The position numbers and the translations under genes were made by a program. Shown one piece after another: positions 8,041 through 16,096 of a stretch of 64,000 nucleotides of DNA (positions are counted from its first letter, which is position 1; the number at the start of each line of letters is the position of its first letter). The DNA lies in contig NZ_ML660184.1 in assembly GCF_007483665.1 (NCBI RefSeq), forward strand, positions 1-64,000. The letters are read 5' to 3'. The notes under the pieces are model-generated. The model worked only from the letters and a program-made list of their open reading frames with translations, made no database searches and was not told the DNA's origin. This DNA comes from Catellatospora sichuanensis (GTDB lineage Bacteria > Actinomycetota > Actinomycetes > Mycobacteriales > Micromonosporaceae).

Positions 8041-11000
8041 ATGTTGCGCAGAAGGGTCCGCAAGGCGCGGACGGTGATGCACCGGAAGGTAGAGGACGTA
8101 CGCGTTTCGCTACGTGCTCCCCTGCAGCGGATTGCCAGCGTGGCCGCATTCGGCCCCGCTCGGAGCAACCGGACCGTCACCGAGAACCTGCACGAGGGGA
8201 CGAAGGACTGGCGCCGGACCAAGGGCGTCCGGGCCGCCAACGACGTCGACCAGCAGATCAACGCGTACGCCTCGGCGACCAGCGTCAACGTCGGCGATTC
8301 GATCACCTTCCATGCCACGGTCGCTGACGCGCGGCCCTACCGTGTCGCCATCCACCGCCTCGGCCACTACGACGGCGCGGGTGCCCGCCGGCTGGTCGAG
8401 AGCCCCGAGCTCACCGGCACCGTCCAGAACGCGCCGAGCATCGACGCCGACACCGGGATGGTCAGCTGCGACTGGACGGCCGGCTGGACCCTCGACGTGC
8501 CTGACGACTGGACGTCGGGGCTCTACCTGGCGGTGTTCACCTCCGCCTCCGGCTGGCGCTGCTTCACCCCGTTCGTGGTGCGCGACGACGAGCGCCGCGC
8601 GCGGCTGTGCGTCATCCTGCCGTTCTCGACCTACCAGGCCGACAACATGTGGCCGCGCAAGGACGAACTCGGCCGAAGCCTGGACTACGGCTACGACGTG
8701 TACGAGGGCACCAAGGTCCGGCGGCTGTTCACGCACCGGGCCATGCGCGTCTCGTTCGACCGGCCCTACGACGGCGACGGCCTCCCCGCTCAGCTCGCCC
8801 TCGACCACAGCTTCATCCGGTGGGCAGAGCGTGAGGGCTATGACCTCACCTATGCCACCAGCGTCGACCTGCACACCGGGCGCATCGACCCGACGAAGTA
8901 CGCCGGCCTGGTCTTCCCCGGCCACGACGAGTACTGGTCCGGCGCCATGCGCGACGCCGCCGAGGCGGCCGTCACCGCCGGCACCAGCCTCGCCTTCCTC
9001 ACCGCCAACAACGTGCACTGGCACGTCCGGCTCGAACCCGCGCCGGACGGACGGCCGAACCGCGTCGTCACCTGTTACAAGACCCCGGCCGATCCCGCAC
9101 CTGAGGCGCCCGGCGCCACCACGGCCTGGCGTATCAAGAGCCCGGGGCCGTACCGCACCGAGCAGGCGCTGCTGGGTGTCCAGCACCTGCGGTCGACCAA
9201 GGAGGTCGCGCCGCTGGTGATCCGATCCGCGGACCACTGGTTCTGGGACGGCACCGGACTGTCCAACGGCGACAAGATCGACAATCTGGTCACCGGTGAA
9301 GCCGACGGCCACGTCACGGCGGTGGCCAAGCCGGCGTTCGCCCACCACGCGATCCTCGCCGCGTCGCCGTTCACGGACCGCGGCAACAACTACACGCAGA
9401 ACACGTCCCTCGGCGAGTTCCGCGACGGCACGATCGTCTTCGCCGCCGGAGTGCTGAACTGGCCGCTGGCCCTCGGTGACGACGGCACCGCCGATCCCCG
9501 CATCCAGCGGGCGACCCGCAACCTGCTGGACCGGATCCTGCGGCGGCGGCTGATGTTCCACCAGCGCTCGGAGCAGCACCGGCAGAGCACTCGACGGCTC
9601 GCCGTGGCCGCCGCTTCTCCGGCCGCGCGGGCACGAGCCGGGGCCTCCACCGCGCCCGCTCAGGCGCGGCCCAACCCGAGCAACCCGACGGACGCGGAGA
9701 ACCGGCTCGCGGGCGCGCCGAACTGGCGCAAGGCGCAGGGCGTCCGGGCCGCCAACGACATCGCCCAGCAGATCAATGCGTACGCTTCGGCGACCAGCGT
9801 CAACGTCGGCGAGTCGATCAGTTTCCACGCCACCGTCGCCGGCGCGCAGCCCTACCGCATCGCCATCCACCGCCTCGGCCACTACGACGGCGCCGGCGCC
9901 CGGCTGATGACGGAGAGCCCGGAGCTCACCGGCTCCGTCCAGCCTCCACCCAGCATCGATCCGGACAACGGAATGATCACGTGTGACTGGACCCCCGGCT
10001 GGACCCTCGAGGTCCCGCAGGACTGGGTCTCCGGCACGTACATGGCGGTGTTCACCTCCGCCGCGGGCTGGCGCTGCTTCACCCCGTTCGTGGTGCGCCA
10101 GGACGAGCGCCGCGCGCAGTTGTGCGTGGTCATGTCCTTCACCACCTACCAGGCCTACAACTTCTGGCCGCTCGACGGTATCCGCGGCAAGAACCTGTAC
10201 TACGGGTTCGAGCCCGGACAGCCCGGACGCCAGGACCACACGCGGCGGGCGCACCAGGTCTCGTTCGACCGGCCGTACCACCGCGACGGCATCCCGAGCC
10301 GGTTCGACTTCGACCTCGACTTCATCCAGTGGGCCGAGCGCGAGGGCTACGACCTCGTCTACGCCAGCAGCATCGACCTGCACCTCGGCCGCATCGACCC
10401 GACGAAGTACGCCGGCCTGGTCTTCCCCGGCCACGACGAGTACTGGTCCGGCGCCATGCGCGACGCCGCCGAGGCGGCCGTCACCGCCGGCACCAGCCTC
10501 GCCTTCCTCACCGCCAACAACGTCTACTGGCACGTCCGCATCGGCGCGGCCTCCGACGGCCGGCCGGACCGTGTCGTCACCTGCTACAAGGGCGAGGTCG
10601 GCCTGGACCCGAACCCGGACGAGCGCGGCGCGACGGTGCAGTTCCGCGTCGCGCGGCCCGGTCCGGGCGACGCCGAGCAGCGGCTGCTCGGCGTCCAGTA
10701 CAACGGCATCATCCCGGCCCCCGTGCCGCTGGTGGTGGCGCAGGCGGACCACTGGTTCTGGGCCGGCACCGGCGTCGCCGACGGCGACGAGATCGAGGGC
10801 ATGGTCGGCGGCGAGGCCGACGGCGTCGACAGCCGCCACCCGACCCCCGAGGGCGTGTCCCAGACGATCCTGTCCCGCTCGCCCTACCAGCTGCGGAATG
10901 GGACCGACCTGATCCAGAACACGAGCGTCTACGAAACGCCCAACGGAGCGATCGTCTTCGCCGCCGGGTCGCTGGACTGGCCCGCGGGCCTGAACCGGCC

Positions 11001-11097
11001 CGAGCGGGTCGACCAGCGCATCCAGCGGGCGACCGCCAACGTGCTGAACGCGATCGTACGAGCAAAGAAGCCGAAGCGCCTGAGCCTGTGGCGCTGA
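8041..11097 (+). CDS. Tandem two-domain N,N-dimethylformamidase beta-like protein
   Basis: 1018 residues; ATG at 8041 follows CCGGGGAGAAGCAAGC. Two full copies of the domain seen in the protein at 2204 are joined: copy 1 about residues 50-500, a basic Ala/Ser/Pro-rich linker about 500-555, copy 2 about 560-1010. Both have INAYASATSVNVG, HRLGHYDGAGAR, SFDRPY, PGHDEYWSGAMRD, TANNVxWHV and ADHWFW motifs. Copy 1 differs at several conserved places (QADNMWPRKDE against QAYNFWPLDGI, and TKEVAPLV in place of the NGIIPAPVPLV stretch), so it may be less active. The N-terminus is very basic (MLRRRVRKARTVMHRKV) but has no clear signal peptide, unlike the 511-residue paralogue. Role unknown; see the exact internal repeat. 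Confidence 0.8.
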   Translation: MLRRRVRKARTVMHRKVEDVRVSLRAPLQRIASVAAFGPARSNRTVTENLHEGTKDWRRTKGVRAANDVDQQINAYASATSVNVGDSITFHATVADARPYRVAIHRLGHYDGAGARRLVESPELTGTVQNAPSIDADTGMVSCDWTAGWTLDVPDDWTSGLYLAVFTSASGWRCFTPFVVRDDERRARLCVILPFSTYQADNMWPRKDELGRSLDYGYDVYEGTKVRRLFTHRAMRVSFDRPYDGDGLPAQLALDHSFIRWAEREGYDLTYATSVDLHTGRIDPTKYAGLVFPGHDEYWSGAMRDAAEAAVTAGTSLAFLTANNVHWHVRLEPAPDGRPNRVVTCYKTPADPAPEAPGATTAWRIKSPGPYRTEQALLGVQHLRSTKEVAPLVIRSADHWFWDGTGLSNGDKIDNLVTGEADGHVTAVAKPAFAHHAILAASPFTDRGNNYTQNTSLGEFRDGTIVFAAGVLNWPLALGDDGTADPRIQRATRNLLDRILRRRLMFHQRSEQHRQSTRRLAVAAASPAARARAGASTAPAQARPNPSNPTDAENRLAGAPNWRKAQGVRAANDIAQQINAYASATSVNVGESISFHATVAGAQPYRIAIHRLGHYDGAGARLMTESPELTGSVQPPPSIDPDNGMITCDWTPGWTLEVPQDWVSGTYMAVFTSAAGWRCFTPFVVRQDERRAQLCVVMSFTTYQAYNFWPLDGIRGKNLYYGFEPGQPGRQDHTRRAHQVSFDRPYHRDGIPSRFDFDLDFIQWAEREGYDLVYASSIDLHLGRIDPTKYAGLVFPGHDEYWSGAMRDAAEAAVTAGTSLAFLTANNVYWHVRIGAASDGRPDRVVTCYKGEVGLDPNPDERGATVQFRVARPGPGDAEQRLLGVQYNGIIPAPVPLVVAQADHWFWAGTGVADGDEIEGMVGGEADGVDSRHPTPEGVSQTILSRSPYQLRNGTDLIQNTSVYETPNGAIVFAAGSLDWPAGLNRPERVDQRIQRATANVLNAIVRAKKPKRLSLWR
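8881..9014 (+). repeat. 134-bp exact repeat, copy 1
   Basis: This stretch is identical base for base to 10390-10523. It encodes the same residues in both domains of the protein, from RIDPTKYAGL to FLTANNV. The flanks on both sides are only moderately similar, so identity ends abruptly. Confidence 0.9.
10390..10523 (+). repeat. 134-bp exact repeat, copy 2
   Basis: Second copy of the sequence at 8881-9014, same orientation, 1509 bp downstream in the same gene and in the same reading frame. Confidence 0.9.
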
Positions 11098-11108
11098 CGT
11101 GCCGATGA

Positions 11109-11148
11109 CGTGACAGGGCGGGCCGGTCGTCCGGCCCGCCCTGTCACG
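11109..11148. terminator. Bidirectional hairpin between convergent genes
   Basis: CGTGACAGGGCGGGCCGG pairs with CCGGCCCGCCCTGTCACG around a 4-nt TCGT loop, a perfect 18-bp stem. It lies between the stop codons of the convergent genes at 11097 and 11167 and is followed by TTTT on the plus strand. Confidence 0.85.
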
Positions 11149-11166
11149 GTTTTACCGGTGGCGCAC

Positions 11167-12756
11167 TCACACGGTGTAGGTGGCGTGGGCGAAGTCGGCG
11201 GGCATGGCGTTGCCGGCGAGATCGTGGGACCAGAGGCCGAGGAACGCGCCGGTGAAGCCCCAGATCTGGAAGACGCCGTCGGGGCTCGCCTCGATGGCGT
11301 GCTCGTCGGACAGGATGCGGGCGTCCAGCGCGGAGCCCAGGCCGTGCCACGTGTCGCCGTCAGGTGACCAGCTGAAGCGAAGATCGGGCAGGTCCAGGTC
11401 GGCGCGTAGGTGGACGGGACCGGTCGGCGGGACCGGGACCGGGACGTGCGGCGGGCGGTGCAGGCGGCCGCGGTCGCAGGACAGCAGCTCCAGGCAGCGG
11501 CCGAGGCCCTCCCGCCAGGTCAGGTACGCGTAGTGCCAGTTGCGGGTGTTGTAGTAGGCGGTGATCCCGGCGAGCTGCTGCGGGCTGCGCGGATCGGCCT
11601 CGACCGAGGTGGTGAAGGCGCACCTCGCCGCGGTGACCCTGCGCGCCACCAGGCTGGTGTCGAACTTCGACGACGGCGACCGCCCGCCGTGCAACCGCAG
11701 GTGGCCGGGCCTGGCGTGCAGCGACGCCCAGTCGGCGTGGAACGGCCGCCGCAGCGTGCTCCACTGCGGGCCGAGCACGGCCGCGTCGAAGTCGTCGGTC
11801 TCCGGTTCGGCGGGCCACGGGTGCGCTGTCAGGTCCGGGGCCGGGACGGTCAGGGCAGGCCGTGCTCCCTCGATGCGCGGCCAGCCGTCGGCGGTCCAGG
11901 TCACCGGGGCCAGCGCGGTCTCCCGCCCCAGTACGCACTCGTCGCGCTCGGTGAGCGGCCGCCCGACCAGGTAGGCCAGGTACCACTGCCCGGCGGGGGT
12001 CTGCACCAGGCTGCCGTGCCCGGCCTTCTGCAGCGCCAGCCGCGGCTCGCCCGCCGCGCTCAGCATGGGCGTGACCGGATCGACCTGGTACGGCCCCAGC
12101 AGCGACCGCGAACGCGCCACCGTCACCTGATGCTCCCAGCCGGTGCCGCCCTCTGCGGTGAGCAGGTAGTACCAGCCGTCGCGCCGGTACACGTGCGGAC
12201 CCTCGGTGTACCGCGCGGGCGTGCCGGTGAAGATCGTGACCGGCTCGCCGAGCAGCTTGCCGGTGCCCCGGTCGAACTCCTGCGCGATGATGCCCGCCGA
12301 CCAGTGATGCCCCGGCCGCCAGTCGAGGTCGTTGCTGAGCAGCCAGCTGCGACCGTCGTCGTCGTGGAACAGCGACGGGTCGAAGCCGCGGGCGTGCAGC
12401 GGCACCGGATCCGACCACGGTCCCTCGATCGACGTCGCGGTGACGACGTGGTTGGGCACGTCCCAGAACCCGCCCGCGTACCCGGCGACGTTCGTGAACA
12501 CCAGGTAGAACACGCCATCGGCATAGGACAGGCAGGGCGCCCACACGCCGCCGGAGTCGGGCGTGCCGGTCAGGTCCAGCAGCCGCGGCTCGGTGAGCGC
12601 TCCGCCCAGGGCGCGCCAGTGCGCCAGGTCGCGCGAGTGGTGCAGGCGCACCCCCGGCATCCACTCGAACGTCGACGTGGCCAGGTAGTAGTCCTCGCCC
12701 ACGCGCAGGATCGACGGGTCGGGGTGGAAGCCGGGCAGGATCGGGTTGCGGATCAT
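11167..12756 (-). CDS. Glycoside hydrolase family 43 beta-xylosidase
   Basis: 529 residues. ATG at 12756 overlaps the permease stop (ATGA, 12753-12756). The five-bladed propeller carries the three GH43 acids: general base Asp13 in HPDPS, the Asp in HARGFDPSLFHD, and general acid Glu in ARYTEGPHVY. The C-terminal 200 residues (FDAAVLGPQWSTLRRP onward, with YYNTRNWHYAYLTW) are the beta-xylosidase concanavalin-like domain. No signal peptide, so it should act in the cytoplasm on imported xylo-oligosaccharides or arabinoxylan fragments, hydrolysing beta-1,4-xylosides with inversion. Last gene of the importer operon. Beta-xylosidase versus alpha-arabinofuranosidase specificity cannot be decided from sequence by eye. 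Confidence 0.85.
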   Translation of the reverse strand: MIRNPILPGFHPDPSILRVGEDYYLATSTFEWMPGVRLHHSRDLAHWRALGGALTEPRLLDLTGTPDSGGVWAPCLSYADGVFYLVFTNVAGYAGGFWDVPNHVVTATSIEGPWSDPVPLHARGFDPSLFHDDDGRSWLLSNDLDWRPGHHWSAGIIAQEFDRGTGKLLGEPVTIFTGTPARYTEGPHVYRRDGWYYLLTAEGGTGWEHQVTVARSRSLLGPYQVDPVTPMLSAAGEPRLALQKAGHGSLVQTPAGQWYLAYLVGRPLTERDECVLGRETALAPVTWTADGWPRIEGARPALTVPAPDLTAHPWPAEPETDDFDAAVLGPQWSTLRRPFHADWASLHARPGHLRLHGGRSPSSKFDTSLVARRVTAARCAFTTSVEADPRSPQQLAGITAYYNTRNWHYAYLTWREGLGRCLELLSCDRGRLHRPPHVPVPVPPTGPVHLRADLDLPDLRFSWSPDGDTWHGLGSALDARILSDEHAIEASPDGVFQIWGFTGAFLGLWSHDLAGNAMPADFAHATYTV

Positions 12757-13628
12757 CCCTTCACCGCGCCGGCCATGATGCCGCCGACGATCTGCCGGGC
12801 CAGCAGCAGGAACACGGCCAGCACCGGCAGCACGCCGAGCAGCGCGCCGGTCAGCATCAGCGCGTAGTCGGTGTAGTAGCCGCTGGCCAGCACGGACAGC
12901 GCGACCTGCACGGTGGGGTTCTCCGGGTTGAGCACGATCAGCGGCCAGAAGAAGTCGTTCCACGCGCCCATGAAGGTGAACAGGCCCAGCACCGCGGCGG
13001 CGGGCCGGATCCCGGGCAGCGCCACGTGCCAGAAGATGCGCACCAGCGAGCAGCCGTCCATCATCGCGGCCTCGACCAGCTCGTTGGGCACGGTCTCGTC
13101 GACGGCCTGGCGCATCCAGAACACCCCGAACGCGGACACCAGCGCGGGCACGATCAGCGCCTGCAGGTGCCCGGTCCAGCCGAGTTCGGTGGTGAGCAGG
13201 TAGAGCGGGATGATCCCCAGCTGGGTCGGCACCATCATGGTGGCGACGACGGTGACCAGCAGCGCGTTGCGGCCGCGGAAGCGCAGCCGGGCGAAGGCGA
13301 AACCGGCCAGGGCGGAGAAGAACACGTTGCCGACCGCGACGGTGGTGGCCACGATCGCCGAGTTCATCAGCGCTAGCGAGAACTCGGAGCTCTCGAAGAC
13401 CCGGCTGATGTTCTCCATCAGGTTGCCGCCGGGCACCAGCGGCGGGGTGGCCTCGCCGATGGCGCTGTTGTCGGAGCTGGCGACGACGAAGGTCCAGTAC
13501 AGCGGGAACACGGACGAGGCGAGCACGGCGGCCAGCAGCAGGTAGATCAGCGGGCGGCCGCGGCCGCCGGCGGGGCGGGCCCGGCGGCGTCGGCGTGGCA
13601 CGGCGGAAACTGCGGTGGTGGTGGTCAT
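12753..13628 (-). CDS. ABC sugar transporter permease (MalG type)
   Basis: 291 residues, ATG at 13628 preceded by GAGGAGCCCTCG-like sequence. Basic N-terminus, six hydrophobic segments, and the EAA-loop EAAMMDGCSLVRIFWHVALPGIRP that docks the ATPase. A conserved MALG-type tail LLARQIVGGIMAGAVKG ends the protein. It starts 10 nt after the stop of the partner permease and overlaps the GH43 start by 4 nt, so translation is coupled. Carbohydrate uptake type-1 family; the ATPase is not encoded in the operon. Confidence 0.9.
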   Translation of the reverse strand: MTTTTAVSAVPRRRRRARPAGGRGRPLIYLLLAAVLASSVFPLYWTFVVASSDNSAIGEATPPLVPGGNLMENISRVFESSEFSLALMNSAIVATTVAVGNVFFSALAGFAFARLRFRGRNALLVTVVATMMVPTQLGIIPLYLLTTELGWTGHLQALIVPALVSAFGVFWMRQAVDETVPNELVEAAMMDGCSLVRIFWHVALPGIRPAAAVLGLFTFMGAWNDFFWPLIVLNPENPTVQVALSVLASGYYTDYALMLTGALLGVLPVLAVFLLLARQIVGGIMAGAVKG

Positions 13629-13638
13629 CGAGGGCTCC

Positions 13639-14538
13639 TCAGCGGCTCGCGACGGCGCGGCGTACCACCGCGAAGTTGATCAGTGCGAAGACGGCGACGA
13701 TCAGGAAGAGCACCCAGGCGATGGTCGCGGCCGAGCCGGCGTCGAAGAGGGTGAAGCCCTTCTCGTAGAGGTACATCGTGATCGTCTGGTACTGCCGGTC
13801 GGAGCCGCCGGTGCCGGTCGAGGCGCCTTTGGACTCGAACAGCAGCGGCTCGGCGAACAGCTGCAGGCCGCCGATGGTGGACACGACCGTGGTGAACAGG
13901 ATCGTCGGGCGGATCATCGGCACGGTGACGGTCCAGAACGCCTTCCATGTGGACGCGCCGTCCAGCCGCGCCGACTCGTACAGGTCGTTCGGCACCGCCT
14001 GCATGGCGGCCAGGTAGATCAGCGCGTTGTAGCCGGTCCAGCGCCACGTCACGATGGCCGCGATGGCCAGGTGCGAGGACCACACGTTCGCGGGCCAGTC
14101 GATCGGCTCCAGGCCGACCAGACCGAGCAGCCAGTTGACGATGCCGAAGTCGCGGCCGAAGACCTGGGCGAAGACCAGCGCCACCGCCACCACGGACACG
14201 ACGTTGGGCACCAGCACCCCGGCCCGCCAGAAGGTGCGCCCGCGCAGTTTCGTGTTGAGCAGCGCCGCGAGCCCGAGCGCGATGAACAGCTGCGGCACCG
14301 TCGAGATCACGAACAGGCTCAGCGTGTTGACCAGCGCGTTCCAGAAGTCGGGGTCGGCGAACAGCTCGCTGTAGTTGGCGAGGCCGGTGAAGCCGCCGTC
14401 GCCGTTGATGAGGTGCCAGTCGTGCAGCGACATCCACAGCGTCGCCAGCAGCGGGTATGCCCCGAACACGGCGAACAGCACGAAGAACGGTGCGACGAAC
14501 AGGTACGGGGTGAGGTGCCGGTCGAGGCGCCCGCGCAT
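13639..14538 (-). CDS. ABC sugar transporter permease (MalF type)
   Basis: 299 residues from ATG 14538, preceded by CTCCAGGAGCTGAC; an upstream in-frame ATG at 14610 has no such site. Six hydrophobic segments begin with YLFVAPFFVLFAVFGAYPL; the periplasmic-side loop WMSLHDWHLINGDGGFTGLANYSELF is typical of MalF/LacF partners, and the EAA loop is YESARLDGASTWKAFWTVTVPMIRP. Forms a heterodimer with the product of 12753-13628. Confidence 0.9.
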   Translation of the reverse strand: MRGRLDRHLTPYLFVAPFFVLFAVFGAYPLLATLWMSLHDWHLINGDGGFTGLANYSELFADPDFWNALVNTLSLFVISTVPQLFIALGLAALLNTKLRGRTFWRAGVLVPNVVSVVAVALVFAQVFGRDFGIVNWLLGLVGLEPIDWPANVWSSHLAIAAIVTWRWTGYNALIYLAAMQAVPNDLYESARLDGASTWKAFWTVTVPMIRPTILFTTVVSTIGGLQLFAEPLLFESKGASTGTGGSDRQYQTITMYLYEKGFTLFDAGSAATIAWVLFLIVAVFALINFAVVRRAVASR

Positions 14539-14563
14539 GTCAGCTCCTGGAGGGGGAAGAAGG

Positions 14564-14600
14564 GGGCGGCACGGCGTCGAGAGGTAACGCCGTGCCGCCC
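14564..14600 (-). terminator. Intercistronic hairpin after the binding-protein gene
   Basis: GGGCGGCACGGCG (14564-14576) pairs with CGCCGTGCCGCCC (14588-14600). It lies between the stop of the solute-binding gene (14607) and the permease start (14538). In such operons a hairpin here usually gives partial termination or mRNA stabilisation, so that binding protein is made in excess; this is inferred. The second sugar operon has hairpins in the same place. Confidence 0.65.
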
Positions 14601-14606
14601 GGGTTC

Positions 14607-15905
14607 TCACTTGCCGAGTGCCTTGCCGGCCTCGGACAGGGCCTGCGTCCAGGCGTCGGCCGGAGACTGCTTGCCCTGCTCCACGCGGGCCAGGGCACGA
14701 CCGAAGACGGGCCGCACGTCGGCGTCACGGGTGCCGCGGTAGTTCGGCTGGAGCGTCTCGCCGGACTTGGCGTAGATCTCGCCGACCGGGGCGTTGCTGA
14801 AGTACTCGTTCTTGAAGCCGAGCACGGCCGGGTTCTTCAGTGTCTCCGGCTGCGACGGCAGTGAGCCGACGTTCTGGAAGATCTTGGCCTCGGAGTCCGG
14901 CGAGGTCAGGAACTTCGCCAGTTCGTACGCCTCCTTGGCGTTCTTGCCCTGCTTCGGCACGGTCAGGAAGGAGCCGCCCCAGTTGCCGCCGTTGCCGGGG
15001 ATCTTGGCGATGTCCCACTTGCCGGCGTTCTCCGGGCCGGAGCCGTCCTTGATCAGGCCCAGCATCCAGCTCGGGCATGGCAGCGTGGCGAAGGTGCCCT
15101 GCTTGAAGCCGACGTTCCACTGCTGGCTGAACGGGTCGAGCTTGGCCGACATGCCGGGCTTGTTCGCCACGGCGGCGACCTTGTCGAACGCCGACTTCAC
15201 GGCCGGGTTGCTGTCGCCCACGTAGGCGTCGGAGGTGTCGAAGTAGCCGTACGGGGTCTGGTTCATCATGGCCTGGTAGATGTTGCCGACGCCGTCGAAC
15301 CACTTGGCCTTGCTGCCGGACCCGACGAACCTGTCACCGACCGCGAAGTACTCGTCCCAGCTGGTCCACAGCGCCGACACCTTGTCCCGCTCGACCGGCA
15401 GGCCGGCCGCGGAGAACAGGTCGGAGCGGTAGCACAGGGCCAGGCCGCCCATGTCGGTGCCCAGGCCCATCACGAAGTTGCCGCTGTCGGCCAGGCTCTG
15501 CTCCCACTTCCAGGGCAGCCACTGCTTGGCCAGGTCCTTCGCGCCGAAGTCGGCGAGGTTGACGAACTTGTCCTTGGACTGGCGGAACTGCGGGATGTAC
15601 CCCTCCTCCACGGCCTCGATGTCGGCCGCGCCCGCGCCGGCGCCCAGGCGGGTGGCCAACTGCTTGTGGTGCTGGTCGAACTCGGTGACCCGGAGCTTGA
15701 CGGTGACGTTCGGGTGCGCGGCCATATAGTCCTTGACCAGCGGCTCGTACCCGAAGTCACTGAACGTGGCCACGGTCAGGGTGATCTTCTCGCCCTCACC
15801 GCCGCTCTCGTCGCCGCCGCCGCAGCCGGTGAGCGCGAGCGCTCCGGCGACGAGACCGGCGGCCAGGCGAACGCCCCTGCGGGCGAACACGCCTCCTGCT
15901 GCCAT
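14607..15905 (-). CDS. Sugar ABC transporter solute-binding lipoprotein
   Basis: 432 residues; ATG at 15905 follows GAGGAGGAACGC. Signal with RRGVRLAAGLVAGALALTGC, a lipobox with Cys near residue 26, then mature KITLTVATFSDFGYEPLVKDYMAAHPNVTV, a cluster-B/family-1 extracellular solute-binding protein. The protein resembles the one at 34663 along its length (both have the GAADIEAVExGY segment and AxxFxxxTxPDSExKIFxxxGSLPS-like regions). Probably binds xylobiose or xylo-oligosaccharides, judged from the GH43 gene in the operon. First gene of the transcript, expressed from the divergent spacer. Confidence 0.9.
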   Translation of the reverse strand: MAAGGVFARRGVRLAAGLVAGALALTGCGGGDESGGEGEKITLTVATFSDFGYEPLVKDYMAAHPNVTVKLRVTEFDQHHKQLATRLGAGAGAADIEAVEEGYIPQFRQSKDKFVNLADFGAKDLAKQWLPWKWEQSLADSGNFVMGLGTDMGGLALCYRSDLFSAAGLPVERDKVSALWTSWDEYFAVGDRFVGSGSKAKWFDGVGNIYQAMMNQTPYGYFDTSDAYVGDSNPAVKSAFDKVAAVANKPGMSAKLDPFSQQWNVGFKQGTFATLPCPSWMLGLIKDGSGPENAGKWDIAKIPGNGGNWGGSFLTVPKQGKNAKEAYELAKFLTSPDSEAKIFQNVGSLPSQPETLKNPAVLGFKNEYFSNAPVGEIYAKSGETLQPNYRGTRDADVRPVFGRALARVEQGKQSPADAWTQALSEAGKALGK

Positions 15906-16014
15906 GCGTTCCTCCTCGATGAACGGACCGGCGGGCGGCCCGGAAAGTGAGTCGTGGGGGGAGCGCCGCGCCGCCGGGGATGCCGAGGGACTCCGGCGGC
16001 GGCGCGGTGACAGC

Positions 16015-16043
16015 AACGTAGGAGCGGCCGAAACAAACGAGAA
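16015..16043 (-). promoter_or_regulatory. Candidate promoter of the GH43/importer operon
   Basis: On the minus strand TTCTCG (16043-16038), 17 nt, TACGTT (16020-16015). The start point would lie about 100 nt before the ATG at 15905. Moderate match to a SigA-type promoter; the operator half-sites below overlap it. Confidence 0.35.
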
Positions 16044-16089
16044 CAAGTTTCGAAACATAGGGGTCATCCGGTGGCGGGTGTTGCGAAAC
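16029..16089. promoter_or_regulatory. Operator region with three CGAAAC half-sites
   Basis: CGAAAC occurs at 16029-16034, 16051-16056 and 16084-16089; the middle one is part of the perfect palindrome GTTTCGAAAC (16047-16056). The starts are 22 and 33 bp apart, i.e. about two and three helical turns, so all lie on one face of the DNA. CGAAA-type motifs are known upstream of actinobacterial xylanase genes (from memory). The likely ligand is the LacI protein encoded at 16097. Confidence 0.55.
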
Positions 16090-16096
16090 TGTCCCG

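Noticed and set aside
8110-10839. A 909-codon minus-strand frame opposite the two-domain dimethylformamidase-like gene
   Set aside because: Composition is Val/Gly/Ala/Arg-rich without motifs; it is the antisense shadow typical of high-GC codon usage.
12756-12963. Longer N-terminus for the GH43 enzyme
   Set aside because: The upstream frame is Arg/Ala-rich shadow of the permease gene, and the ATGA overlap gives a natural start at 12756.
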